A stretch of 64,000 bases of DNA, from positions 28,449,797 to 28,513,796 of the forward strand of contig CM048850.1 of the NCBI GenBank assembly GCA_026545225.1, in the 5' to 3' direction. The position numbers were made by a program, and so were the translations under genes. This stretch comes from Cornus controversa (lineage: Eukaryota > Streptophyta > Magnoliopsida > Cornales > Cornaceae). Each line of letters opens with the position of its first letter. Positions within the stretch are counted from its first letter, which is position 1. A model generated the notes under the pieces. It saw only the letters and a list, made by a program, of their open reading frames with translations, was not told the DNA's origin and did no database searches. Shown here one piece after another: positions 1 through 13,300 of the stretch.

Positions 1-2584
1 AATCCTTACATGCCAAATAAAATACATAGATACCTTATTAGGTATGGGCGATCCTGACACGCCGGGCAATCCTTACATGCCAAATAAAATACATAAATAC
101 CTTATTAGGTATGGGCAATCCTGACACGTCGGGCAATCCTTACATGCCAAAATAAAATGCATAGATACATTCCAATATGCAATACAAAAATAACAAGGTG
201 CATTATGATTTAATTTGCACAAACCGTTATTTCAAATCATCCAACATGAAATTATCATCATAAGATAAATCGTTCACAAGTAGACTATAATCAAGTATCT
301 GATGGGCACTTATATCCTTAAAGAAATTACATTCAAGTAAATCAAATAACTCAAACATCCATTAAAGAAGCAATTTTCCAACTCAACCTTCAATGCACTC
401 AAATATATGAGGGAGTCTAAACCTAACTTTTATCTAGGTTTCTGGGCATATTCTACTGTTAAGAACCCTATTAAATCATGCTGAAATTTCCTAGAATTTT
501 TGAGAATTTTAAAAAATATTATTCTAGCAAAAAGAAAATAAATATAATTCGAGGCATACTTTCACAACCAACACAATCACAAGGGAGACTCATTTTGACA
601 TGAAATTTAAAACCCAAGTGCATTTTAATCCTATAAAGTTACCTAAATTTTTCTAGAATTTTCTGGAATTTTAAAATATTTTCTAAAAATAAAATAAGGT
701 GAAAATCCAACTTTTAGACACTTTAAAAATAAATTGAACAACAAGGAAAGATTATTTTGAGTTGAAAATTTAAACCCAAGTGTATTTATCTTCTAGAGAA
801 TTTCAGTAAAAATTTGGGAATTTTTGGGATTATAAAAGTATTTTCTAAAATTACAGAATGTGAAAAACCCAACTTTTGGACACTTTAAAAATCAATTGAA
901 CAACAAGAAAAGATCATTTTGAGTTGAAAATTTAAACCCAAGTGTATTTAGCCTTCAGAGAGCTACAGTAAAAATTTCGGAAGTTTTGAAAATTTCTAAC
1001 TATTTTCTAAAATTAAAGAGGCTGAAAAATCCAGTTTTTAGACACTTTAAAAATTAATTTAAAGACAATGGTAAATAATTTTGATATGAAATTTAAACCC
1101 CAAGCCCCTTAAGCTCCCAGGAAGTTAACATAAAATTTTGGGAATTTTTAGAATTATAAAAGTATTTTTATTCCAGATTTTCAAGTTTTCCCAAAAATTT
1201 CAAAAATACAAAATAAATATCAAAACAATTCGGAATGGGCCCATATTGGACCCAAAGGTGGGCCCCCGAGAGTGGGCCCCAAAAATGCGCCGGCGGACGC
1301 GTGGCCCCTCTTCTTTTCCTTTTTTTTTTTTTTTCTTTCTTCTTCCTTCTTCCCGGGCTGAAGCTCCAGCGGCCAACAATGGAGGCCGAGCTTCTCGATC
1401 ACTTTTCGATCACTTCCGAGCACCGAATCGCGCATATGAATATACCATTGAACTCGTATCGATCTAAGCTACGTATTGGTACCAAAATTATCCCCTCTCG
1501 CGGACTAAATCAAAAACGCCCAATTTCAAGTTTCGAAAATCTAAAATTTTAAACTCAATTTTCCGTCAATCTAGCCAACGGTTCATAACGAAACTTTCAA
1601 GGATTGTTCTAGGAAGTAAGATCTACCTTTTAATCGGAACAAAATTCCTCAAAAATGATAAACACAGTAGACCCAAATTTCATGTTCGTATATATATACA
1701 CCCGCCTATACAATCATATATACATGTATATAAATATGCAAAAATACTCTAAAACAGTACAAAAACTCCAAAATCCTAATGTTTAATTCACAGAATTATT
1801 CTTAGCATGCAAAATCATTTAATTTCATAATTAAATGCATACAAATTTCTAGCAACATGTCTGTACAATTAGCATAATTAATTCTCACAAAATTTATCAA
1901 CAGAAAAAAAATATATACAATTATATACAAATTTCCAAAATAAACACAATCCTCAAACCTAGACTATGCATACGGATTCAAAGGGGAAGAGAAAAATCAA
2001 ACTTGCCTCTTTGTCGATTCAAACACTCGTTCACCCGAACTCCTTCTCTCTTTCGTTTACTCTCCTGATTTTTGTGCGTAATGCAAACGGCAGAAACCCT
2101 AATTTCTATTATCTTTTGTCCTAATCATTTTTATTCTATTATTATTATTTTTTTTTTTTTCTAAAAACTAAATAACTAAAAATAATAATAATAATAATAA
2201 TAACCATAACCATAACCATAATAATATAACTATAACCATCGCCCAACAACTTAAGCATATCCTTAGCCCAACCATTCCAGCCCAGATTCCTCCCTAGCCC
2301 AATCCAAAGCATTTAAAATATTTAAATCAAATAATACACAATCAATAAACAATTCATATAAATTGATGAAAATAAAAAAAAAAGCAATTCACATGAAATG
2401 AAAGAATTTATAAAGACAACCAATTCACATAAAATAATAACTGTATAAAGACCTAACAATTCACATGAAATGATAAAATGCATATAAAGGCATTCCACAT
2501 GAATTGAAAAATAATAATAATAATAATATAAAGAAATTTAAATTTTTTAAAATAATAGACGTCCAAATTTTTCGGGGTATTACA
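1..2584 (-). mobile_element. LTR-like repeat, copy 1 (left end outside window)
   Basis: This block ends at 2584 with the complement of TGTAATACCCCG, a common start of plant Ty3/gypsy LTRs, so the LTR would read on the minus strand. Large parts align in the same order with 2.9-5.7 kb: the AAATTTAAAACCC-type repeats near 600-1130, the GC-rich stretch near 1235-1560, and the leader-like stretch near 1970-2160. The first 140 bases hold about two copies of a ~68-bp unit around CCTTATTAGGTATGGGC, and the same unit recurs near 2940-3540. The small open frames at 1138-1552 lie in the GC/pyrimidine-rich part, recur in the second copy and look non-coding. Confidence 0.5.
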
Positions 2585-2720
2585 CGAACTCCACACTCTA
2601 GCCTCGAGGTGGAAATTGCCTGGAACCTGAAGTATCAATAAAGTGGGTTAAACCCATGAACAAGTTCTCTCTACTACAACCCAATCAGAGAACTAGTAAA
2701 CATATCCTCTATATGAGGGA
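2585..2720 (-). other. Short spacer between the two LTR-like repeats
   Basis: This is unique sequence between the end of copy 1 and the region that resembles copy 2. If the two copies are the LTRs of one element, this is all that remains of the internal region. I found no open frame, and no primer-binding site complementary to initiator Met tRNA. The right limit is approximate because the far end of the LTR cannot be compared within the window. Confidence 0.3.
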
Positions 2721-4920
2721 CAACAAATATATAAATATATACACAAATCATTTTCTTATTTATCCCATGATCCCAAAATAGAACCCATCTTACACTCCGT
2801 ACCAACCCATCCCTTATCACACGAATTATAGAACCTATTTTCTAAGTTCAAACCAACAACAATTCTTTCGTTCTCAAAAACCTTATTAAGTAAAAATACC
2901 TTATAAATATTTAGAAATCCTGATAAGTCTCCCTTATACATATATATTAAGTACCTTACTATGTAATTGGAAATCTACACATGCCTCCCTTATTAACCTT
3001 AAATACCTTATTAGATATTGACAATCCTAACATGCCTACCTTATCTATGTTATCTACCCTATTGGCAATCCTGATATGCCTCCCTAATTAACCTTAAATA
3101 CCTTATTAGGTATTAGCAATCCTGACATGCCTCATTTACCTATGTTAACTACCTTATTGGCAATCCTAACATGCCTACCTAATTAACCTCAAATACCTTA
3201 TTAGGTATTGACAATCCTAACATGTCTCCCCTATATATATAAATCATTTCCTTATCTATCTCATGTCTCCAAAATAGAAGTCGTCCCATATACCGTCTCA
3301 ATTCAAGCCATATCACACAAGTTTAGAACCTATTTCTAAGTTCAAACCAAATGCACAAATATAATACCCTATTAAACTAGGCAATCCTGACATGCCTCCT
3401 ATACTAACCATAAATATCTTATTAGGTATTGGCAATCCTAACATGCCCCCTAGCAATTCTTACATGCCTCCCTAACTAACCTTGGATACTTTATTGGGTA
3501 TTGGCAATCCTTACATGCCTCTACAACTAACCTATTAAACCAAAACAAAAGACATAACCTACTTAGCACATTAATTTAATCTAACCGAAATTCAATCACC
3601 ACAATAAAATAATTCATACACAATTAAACTAATATCAAGTATCTCATGAACAGTTATGATTTCAAAAAATACAATTAAGAAAAATAATATAACCACCAAT
3701 TAAATGATCAAGCACGCAACCAAATCTCCAACGTACCTAAATCATCGAGGTAGTCTAAACCTAGCTCTTAATCAACGTTTTCGAGCCTATTCTATTCATA
3801 AGAACCCTATTTAATTATTCTAGAATTTTCTGCAATTTTTAAAAATTCATAACAACCCAAAGCAGAGGAAAGAATTTAAAATTTCTCATTTGGAAGCACA
3901 CTTTTTAAAACTAGTTCTATAATAAGAGAAAATTATTTCATTATGAAATTTAAAACCCATGCCTATTCTGACCCCAAAAGATTAGATAAAAAGTTTGAAA
4001 TTTTTTTGAAATTTTTCGGTAATTTTAAAGATTTTTCAAATTTAGAAAATAAAAATCTAGTTTTGAAGCACACTTTTCATATTACTTTAACCACAAGAGA
4101 ACCTCATTTTGATTTAATATTTAAAACCCAACTACATTCTATCCCCAAAAGATTATTTTAAATGTTTGGGAATTTTTTTAAAAATTTAAAAATATTTCTA
4201 AAATAAAAGAAAATGAAAATCAAATTTTGAGGCATACTTTTTATACTAATTTAACCACGAGAGAAAATCATTTCCACTTAAAATTTAAAATCCAAGAGTA
4301 TTTTGTCCCTAAAAGATTACATAATTTTTTTAGAAATTTTTTGGAATTTAAAAGTAATTTTAAAAATTATTTTTCCTATTTAAAAATAATTTGAAAAATA
4401 AAAAATATATATTAAAATATTCCGGACTGGACCCAAAGTGGGCCCAGTGAGTGGGACCCAACAGACCTCAATCCCTAGCCGACGACGCACGCGCCCCCAT
4501 GCACTGGCGAGGTGCGTATGCCCCTTTTTCTTTTTTCTCTTTTTTTTTCTTTTCTTTCTTTTTCCTTCTTCCTTCTTCTTCCTATATCAGTTTCCAGCAG
4601 CCATTATTCAACCATGGAACCCGAGCTTCCAGGCCATTTTTCGGCCACCTCCGAACCCCGAATCGCGCGTATGAATATACCATTGAACTTATATCGATCT
4701 AAGCTACGCATTGGTATCAAAATCACCCCCTCTTGCGGCCTAAATCAAAAACGCCAAATTTCAAGTTTCAAAAATCTAAAATTTCAAACTCAATTTTCTG
4801 TCAATCTATTCAACGGTTCGCAATCAAACTTTTAAGGATTGTTCGGGGAAGCAAGATATATTTATTAATCAGAACAAAACCTTCAAAAATGATGAATACA
4901 GTAAACTCAATTTCATGTTC

Positions 4921-4980
<60 letters not shown>

Positions 4981-5715
4981 CACCCGTCTATACAGTCATA
5001 ATATACATGCATATACATATGAAAAAAATACCCTATAGCAATATCAAACCCCCAAATTCTTCATATTTAATTCACAGAATCATCCTTTAGCATGCATAAT
5101 TATTTAATTTCATAATTAAATACATAGAAGAAAAAAAATCCAGCAACATGTATATACAAATAATATGTCTACAGATTCAAAGGGGAAGAGAAGAGTTCGA
5201 ACTTGCCTTTTTGACGAACACGAATTCGTCCGATGAATCTCTTCTTCTCTCTCTCCTCTATTACGTCTGCACTCTTTCAATCTCTGTGCGTGAAAATGAA
5301 CGACAAAAACCTTAACTTTCTTTTTCTTTTCTTCTCTTTTTTTTTTCTCTTTCAAAAAGGTTATTAAAAATCTAAACTAATAAAAAAAGAGAAAAAATAA
5401 ACATAATAAACCTTATCCCATACATATACACCTAGACCAACCATTCCAGCCCAACTCAATCCAAATTCTCCCTAGCTCAATCCAACATTAAAATAATAAA
5501 AATTCAAAGACCCAGTCCAACCAAAATTAAATAAATAAAAAATAAACTCCTTAAAAATATTTAAAGTACTCAAAGAAATTTAATTCAATTAATAAAGCAA
5601 TTCAAAGTACTCAAAGAAATTTAATTCAACCAATAAAGCAATTCAAATAAAATAATATATATATATAAAGCATTTAAATTAAAATAAATGACCTCAAAAA
5701 TTACAAGGTATTACA
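2721..5715 (-). mobile_element. LTR-like repeat, copy 2
   Basis: This is a diverged direct repeat of 1-2584 at an offset of about 3.1-3.2 kb. It ends at 5715 with the complement of TGTAATACC. It contains an expanded array of the ~50-60-bp CCTTATTAGGTATTGGCAATCC unit (2940-3540), a duplicated block around CCAAAATAGAA (2770 and 3260), the shared GC-rich stretch (4430-4830) and an AT microsatellite (4924-4980). The divergence between copies suggests age. A gypsy-type LTR pair is the simplest reading. A plain tandem duplication of a repeat is the alternative. Confidence 0.45.
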
Positions 5716-5739
5716 GTCGCTAAATCAGTTGCAGATCCA

Positions 5740-6540
5740 GATCAGTCACCTCACCCAATTTTTGGCTGAGACCACGACAAAGTTGGAGGAGGAGTGCCCT
5801 ACGTTTGTGTTTTGACCAGAGTTAGTGGGCTCAATTGTGTTTCCTATAATTAGAAATTGTTTCTTTAATTCACCAAATGCTCCCTCGATTGTATTACGTA
5901 ATAACATATGTTGAAGGGTAAGCAATTCTTGAGATTTTTCGGTTAACATGAAGCATATTCTTTCAAATGGTATTAAATAACTCTAGAAGGCGTGATAAGT
6001 CAACCTCGTATCATATGTCCCGCATCAACAAGATAATATTTACATATTAAGAATAAAAATCATTATCATTGAATAACTATAAATCACTAAATAAGACTTT
6101 ATGACTGTATACTAGAAATTACAGTGAGGGGTTATCAATTTATGTGCTCTTTTTAGTGCATTCTTTATTACTATTGAGTTTGAACCAGTCCATTCTCATC
6201 CAGGCAAGACTTGTGTGTGAATCTTTAAGTCTAATGAACATACAACCAACACATTTGTGATTGAGTAATTCTTTCAACCACAATACCTTCGTGCACGTCA
6301 ATTGCACCGACACATTATTATATTAATGTAGTTTTATATCGACATGTGTTATTAAAAATTTTAAAGTAAAATAAGATCCTCACCTTGAAGAATGAATAGA
6401 ACATACTATTGTTAAGTATTGAAACTGATGTGCAATGCTTAGTATGAGGTCTATGTTGTTGACAGTGTTGCGGAAATGGTCTGATATAAATGTTTGCTTC
6501 ATCACTTTAGTGATTTTAGTAAAGTTTGGTGAGTTGAAAA
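5740..6540 (-). pseudogene. PIF/Harbinger transposase remnant (DDE nuclease)
   Basis: Minus-strand translation in shifting frames gives pieces in the order expected for a PIF/Harbinger DDE transposase. A diverged GAID-type aspartate block and the phrase LPGWEW-like followed by TGSNS lie near 6140-6330. KYYLVDAG followed by RYHLKEY-like text lies near 5960-6042. The family's LRNTIEGAFGELKKQF helix is at about 5820-5900. Stops and frameshifts separate the pieces, so no active enzyme is made. The protein would cut and rejoin DNA during transposition. A weaker upstream match (HFRNTVNNI) extends to about 6500. The LTR-like repeat ends right beside it at 5715. Confidence 0.7.
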
Positions 6541-7355
6541 TTTAATCGGTTGCTATTGTAGGACCTACCATTTGTTGTGCACTCAATGTGAGATTGACTT
6601 GACCTAATGACCTGTATGGCACCACTCTTTTACATTCAATACTAACATAGTTTTGAACAAACCCATCCAGTAAGTACCGATTGTCTTTTGGCAGGCTGCG
6701 AGTAAAAGAGAGAAACAAAAAGGGGTTATCACGAACCAAACTTTCTTGGCAGACTCGTGTGAGAGAGAGAGAGAGATGTGGGCTTGGCTTACGCAAGATA
6801 AGTACCAGGACTTGGGAGTAACTGTGTCTGTTTGTGGCAGCAGATATGGGCTTTGATAGAGTTTCAGTGGATGTGACAGGAGGGGGTATCTCACATGCAA
6901 TGAAGCTTCAAGCAATTGAACAGAGCAAAAACTATACATACATATATATAAAATATATATATATATATATAAGGAAACTGAACTTTTTAAACCAATGTGA
7001 TAAACTTGCATTGCTTGCAATTAAAACAAAAGGGGCATCATGTTGGCAACAAAAATAAACAGCACTATAAAGAGTTGAATTTTTTTTCCCTTCTGCTAGG
7101 GGGGGTCTAGAGGCCAGGCCACTATAGAGTTCCAGAATTGCTTGTACAAAAAAAGTAGACAAACAACTGCCTACATAAAATATCAAATTTGTATTTAACC
7201 CAAAATATATAGCTGACTTCATCTATAATGTCTCAGAAACTCAATTCATGAGTGCATGTGCATATGCATATTCCACAGGAACCAAAAATAGGGATCTTCT
7301 GTATCCTCCTTCATTTACCTTCCCATAATGTAAGCAAAAGTAGGGAAATAAACTC
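6541..7355. other. 3' flank of the ERL1 gene
   Basis: This is a spacer between the transposase remnant and the ERL1 stop codon. It has a short AT microsatellite (6935-6972) and a GA run (6761-6777). The part next to 7355 probably includes the ERL1 3' untranslated region, but I could not fix a polyadenylation site. Open frames here (6542-7222) are short, overlap on both strands and resemble nothing I know. Confidence 0.4.
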
Positions 7356-10300
7356 TTAAAGGGTGTTTTTTGATATAACTTCACCAAACCTAACAAACCA
7401 CTGGGCATCAGAGGAATTATTGTCCGTCTGGGGCTGGGTCTGGACTTCCATCCGCTGCTGCGTTGTCAGTTGAGGCTGTCCTTTCTCAATCACAAATTGT
7501 GCATAGCTGGTAGTTTTTGGCGAAGCAGGACAAGGTTTTGATGTAGGAGCTGGAAGCAAGGAAACCAAAACCTTGGAAACCTCGTGCATGCTAGGTCTCT
7601 CTGAAGGCTGTTGCTTCGTGCACAGCAGGGCAAGCTTGAACATCTTCTTAACATGAACTAAATTCATGCATGTAACAGAAACCTCCGGGTCAACTGCCTC
7701 CATCACTGTGTTGTCATCCGCCTTTGACAATATCTGAAAGATGAAACAATATTGTCAGGACACATTGGTTCACAAACCAAGACTAGTAATCTAATTCACA
7801 ACCCCAACTAATGTTTTGATTCAATGTTGTGATAATAGAACCATGCATACCAGTTGAAGCAAGTTAGATTCATTGTCCACAGCCTTCCTTCCGGTCAGTA
7901 ACTCGAGAAGAACAATACCAAAGCTATAAACATCAGACTTTTCATTTAGCCGAGATGTTCGGGCATACTCTGGGTCAATGTAACCTATAGTGCCAACAAC
8001 ATAAGTTGAAGCATGAGTTTTGGCAGCCGGGATACATTTTGCAATCCCAAAATCAGAGAGATGGGCCTCAAAATTCTCATCCAGCAGGATATTTGAGGAT
8101 TTCACATCCCTGTGAATAATCCTAGGATTGCAATCATGGTGAAGGTAAGCAAGCCCTTGAGCAGCTCCAACTGAAATTTTTAGACGCGTCTCCCAATCTA
8201 GTTTCACCTTCTTTGATGGTCCTGTCAAGCATATTAGCCAAAAACCTAAGTAATTTTCTGTAGTTGAACGCTAAAGAAGTATGAATATCATTAACTGATA
8301 AATATAAATTATACAAGTCACTTAATAAATTATGACACACAGACAACAAAACCTGCTCAGCAAGTGATCACATTATACCTCAATCTCATCACAGAATTTT
8401 ATAATAGAACTGCTCTGGAGTGACTTACAACCGGAATAAAACTTCACTATCAAGATACAAACCATAAAACAAGGCAACTGTACTTTTCAGAACAATAATT
8501 TGTTAAAATAAAGTGTAATATCTCCTGAATTACGAGAATAAAGGTGAGCATACTAACCATGCAGAAGATCCCAAAGAGAACCATTCTCCATGTAGTCATA
8601 GAAAAGGAGGTTCCCAAAGGGGGACAGAGCATAGCCATGCAAGCTCACAACATTCCTGTGTCTGATGCTGCCAATGGTCTCAAGCTCAGTTTCAAACTCT
8701 CGCAAGTTGTGCTGATACTTAGTGTAAAGTCGCTTAATTGCAATTGGTCGGGAATTCTTCAATGCACACTTGTATACAGTGCTAGAAGCACCATATCCTA
8801 TAATGTACTTCTCGCTGAAATTTTCAGTGATTCTCATGATATCTTCATAGGAGTGGATAGCCAAATCCAAGTGAAGAACTACAAGTTTGGGAGGACCTAG
8901 AAGGAAAAGAAAAACACCTTTAAAACTTGAAGAAAATCAAACAACAAATAATAAATGAAAATTCAATCAGACTACATACCATGCACACCCTTGTTGGACT
9001 CCTTCATAAATTGCTTTGGTTGGTGGGATTTGTAAACAGCAACTATGACCATGGATAATAGTGTAATAAAACCCAATGTTATACAAACAACCGCAGTTCT
9101 GGAAAATATCGCTGATACAGATCATACAGAGCTCATCAAAATTTAAGCGAAGACAATCATCTTTTTATATAATTTTACTGGCATTCCAACGAAAGCTGAA
9201 CATATGATGTTTTAAAATTAAGCTGATACCATTGGATTTTGTTGCATATGGATCACATATTGATCCCAACCAGTTGCCACATAGTAAAGGATTTCCGATG
9301 AAGCTGATGACCAAAAAAAAAATAGTCAGAAGATTATATAGGATCAGTTCTTTGTTGAATACAAATTTGAGGATGGAATTCTTCCGTCTTCAACTGTACC
9401 TGTCTGGTGAAAACCGTGAAAAGTTTCTGGTAGCAGGTATAACCCCTGATAAGTTGTTGTAAGAGACATTCCTGAAGAGCATAAATATCAGTAACTGAAG
9501 AAGACTTCGTGCAAGCATGTGACCAAGCAAGGAAGAGAACTCACAGAGTCGAAAGACTCAAACAGTTGGTCAGCTGGTATGGAATTTGACCATCAAGATT
9601 GTTGTTATTCAATATACTGCAAAAAGATTTCAACCATAAGATGGAAATGTCTCAAGTAACACCTAAAGGAAATGATTGATCAGAAGAGAAGATGAATGGG
9701 GGAGGGAAAAAACACTAGATGATGAACTTACAAAGAGACAATATTCTGCAGCTGACCCAACTCTCCAGGTATACCACCAGATATTACATTGAATGATACG
9801 TCACTACAAGAATAGGTTAAACCAATAATAATGTTTTGAACTTAACTGCAATACATTAAAAATGGATGCAACTCGAGATTTATAAACTCAAAAACTCACA
9901 TAATTTGTATACTTCTGAGATTCCCAAATTCTGCAGGTACTGGTCCCTTGAGATGATTGTGGCTCAAATTCCTAAGTTTAAATATACATCAAAAGATAGC
10001 TATGTCAGTATAAAAAAACTAAGGTAAATGATGCATTAAAGATTGTGCATCTCTTACAGTGTAAGAAGGTGTTCCAGATCACCAACAGAAGCAGGAACAG
10101 GTCCTGAAAAGTTATTCCTAGAAAGATCCCTAAACAATATAAAGAGGTTAATAGAGTAGATATGAACTAACAAATACAAGAACGTACACTTCTAGTAACA
10201 AACTTACAATGTATCGAGGTTAATGATACGTCCGAGCTCAACAGGTATCCTACCACTGAAACTGTTTGATGAAAGGTTCCTGATATTTAACACAGTATTT

Positions 10301-13300
10301 CCATTAATATGTGGGAAAGATTCAATTTGGAACTTTAACTTGTAATCATTCTCAAATTTCGCATCACAACATACAGATAGGTCAGGCTCTCCAGATTCCT
10401 AAAATCCAAAGGAATTGATCCACTCAAACGGTTACCATGCACATTGCTAAAAAAAGACAACAAAAATAAAAATGAAATTAGAAGTCAATTTTTAAACTTA
10501 AAAAGTAAATGTGGATAAGATGCTGCATAAATCAGATATCCTACAATTGATTCAACGCAGTGCAGGAACTGATGTTTTGCGGAATGGGTCCCTCAAGATT
10601 GTTATTAGCAAGATTCCTGGGTAAAAAGATAATAGAACAATTAAAAAAATATAGTGGAAAAATTCCAGAGTATATAAGTGAAGACTCACAGTTCAAACAG
10701 CTGATCCAGTTTCCCAAGTTCAGCAGGAATAAGACCAACTAATTGATTGTCATTCAACTGCCTGCAAATTAGATAGATTTGTCAGCTGAATCCCAACAAA
10801 TACTGAATGTTGCAACCAAAAAGTGACGGGATGTGTCTCACAAATAGCTAAGCTTTGACATGTTGCCAAGCTCTAGTGGAATTGGTCCCGTAAGTTTGTT
10901 GCCATGCAGGTACCTGGTGGAGGAAACAAAAGTAGTAGTGAACAAAATGAGGAGATAGCAATCATCTCAGAAATTCTCATGCGGGAGAGCTTACAGTTTT
11001 CCAGTGTAAGATAGATTGCCCAGAATTGGTGGAATTGACCCAACTAATTCATTCTCACTTAAATCCCTGAAAGAAAGTGTAGGAAAAGAATGCAAATAAT
11101 TCCCAACAGTCCTTTATAGCAAATCACTACCAAAAAAATCAATCAGACGTTTCTATAGGATTCAGATGCCAAGCATACTTACAGAACAGCAAGGGCTTGC
11201 ATGAGACCTATCACCTCGGGAATCTTCCCTGTTAGCCTATTTCCTTGAAGAGACCTTAAAGGAGAACCACAATCAACATAATTCCCACTATCAAAAACTC
11301 AAAATGCATTTTGAAAAGAACCAAGCAAAAGATATGTTATTTTTTATTTACAGATAACCACAATTGAAGGCGAAGTAAGAAATCAGTTATCTGGTTCCTT
11401 ATTCTTCCAAAAAATAAGATTCAACTTGACCAGAGTTAAGAGGATATGAGAACTTACAGAGTAGCCACCTGTAGAAATCCAATATTGTACGGAATCTCCC
11501 CAGTAATTTGATTGTATGAGATATCCCTGAAATTAAATACAAACAACTTTATAATCCTTGGAAAAGAAAGAGCAATAAAAACGTAACCAGCAAGAAGAAG
11601 CTTACAAGATTTCAAAGCTTGTACAGTTACCAATGCTATCCGGGATTGTTCCAGTAAGGTTGTTGCCTCTCACATCGCTGAAAGCAATATACAAAAATTC
11701 AAGGTCATGACAAATGCAGAGTAGACTACAATCAAACAGAGCAAAGGAAGACAATAAGAAAACATGGGCGAGAACTCACAAGTACCACAGACCAGTCAAT
11801 TGGCACATATCAGGGGACAGTGTTCCAGTTAATGAGTTACCACGTAAACCACTGTAAACATGATTCTAACCAATGAGTAAAATCAAGCCACAGGTTATTG
11901 AAACCACATATAATATATAAAAGCAGCATACAACGTTAACAGAAAATCTCACTCAAATTCATCTCAGGAGTAAACCATGGTAATCTAAAAATATATAGAG
12001 TGATTGTTTTAGTACTTACAGATATTGCAATACTTCATTCCAATATATTAGCCTTGGTATCTCACCCGTAAGCTGGTTTCGAGCAAGATCACTGAAGAAA
12101 TAAAATCACCACAAGCATCAGCATTCTAATCAGTATAAATTTCTGCAATATCAGTAACCTTAATAACAATAACAAGCAGTCAAGCATCTTTAGCCAGATT
12201 TTAAAAAAATAAAAAATATGAGTTGAATTTACTATCTACAGAAATCAAAATAATTCACTCTGAAGTAAAGAAAGTACAAGGAATTCAATAGATAACTCAC
12301 AGAGTTTTCAGGTTAGGAATCTGTGTTAACGTTGATGGAATAGGACCAGTCAACTGGTTGTTCTTCAAACTTCTGCAATGTAGATATTTGCTCCAACTTT
12401 CAGTTCAAATAGTTGAAGGTTACAATATCAAACAAAGCAACATTTCAAGAATTAACTCACAATAACTCCAGCTGCTTAAGCTTTGATATTGAGAAGGGTA
12501 TATCCCCATACAGAATATTATCAGATAAGTCCCTGCATTATAAGGATCAACAGATCATGTAAAGCGAACCGTAACCAGCAAAACACTTATAAATATATAC
12601 ATAAATAAACTTATAAGAACAGAGAGGCTAATTTTTTACACAAGTATCAGTGAAACACAATTCCCTATCTCATCTGGAATTTGACCCGTCAAACTGTTCC
12701 CATTAAGGTCTCTGCCAATATTTAGAGTACACGTGAGAACAGAGTTATATTGAAATGGGAAAACACAAAACATGAGAATGAATATATGATTAATCAAGAA
12801 ACCGTACACAGAAAGCAGATTCTTCAAGTCCCCAATAGCTGGTGAAATTTCCCCACCCAAGTTCAAATTTGACAAATTCCTTCAAGCCACAGTCGTAAAA
12901 CAATTTCAATATAATTATGCACATGGTTTTTGGAAAAATGAACAGTAACCAATATTATATATATATAGATACAGAGAGAGAGAGAGAGGGGAAAGAGAAA
13001 CCTACAGAGAAACAACGGATAAGCTAATATTATCACACATGACACCTCTCCAAGAACAGAAATCATCGTTGTGCACATCATCCCAGTCCAGCAACACATT
13101 AGCTATATTGCTAAATGATGCTTTGATCGACATCAATGTTTTCCCTGAACAAAGTATAGAACAGCTTTTTCTCACGCATAATACAACAAAAAAAATGAAT
13201 AAGGTGTATAGAAATAATTAATTATGCTTATAAAAAGCCTAAGATACAGACCCCCACTAACGAGTTGAAGGAGAGGAAGCGAAAAATGAGTACTCTCATT

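Noticed and set aside
4438..4835. Three overlapping Phe/Ser-rich ORFs
   Set aside because: They cover a CT-rich tract in the LTR-like repeat and recur in the other copy without a conserved frame.
8544..8900. 118-codon plus-strand ORF
   Set aside because: It lies antisense to the ERL1 kinase exon 8558-8896, so it is a shadow of a real exon.
9098..9111. Alternative acceptor for the ERL1 membrane-span exon at 9099-9100
   Set aside because: It shifts the frame. Using the AG at 9112-9113 keeps phase and gives the family-like IFSR sequence.
9232..9462. 76-codon plus-strand ORF
   Set aside because: Antisense to ERL1 exons 9230-9303 and 9400-9471 and the intron between them.
12636..12875. 79-codon minus-strand ORF with LRR text
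   Set aside because: It reads through an intron between two genuine ERL1 LRR exons. The exons are annotated instead.
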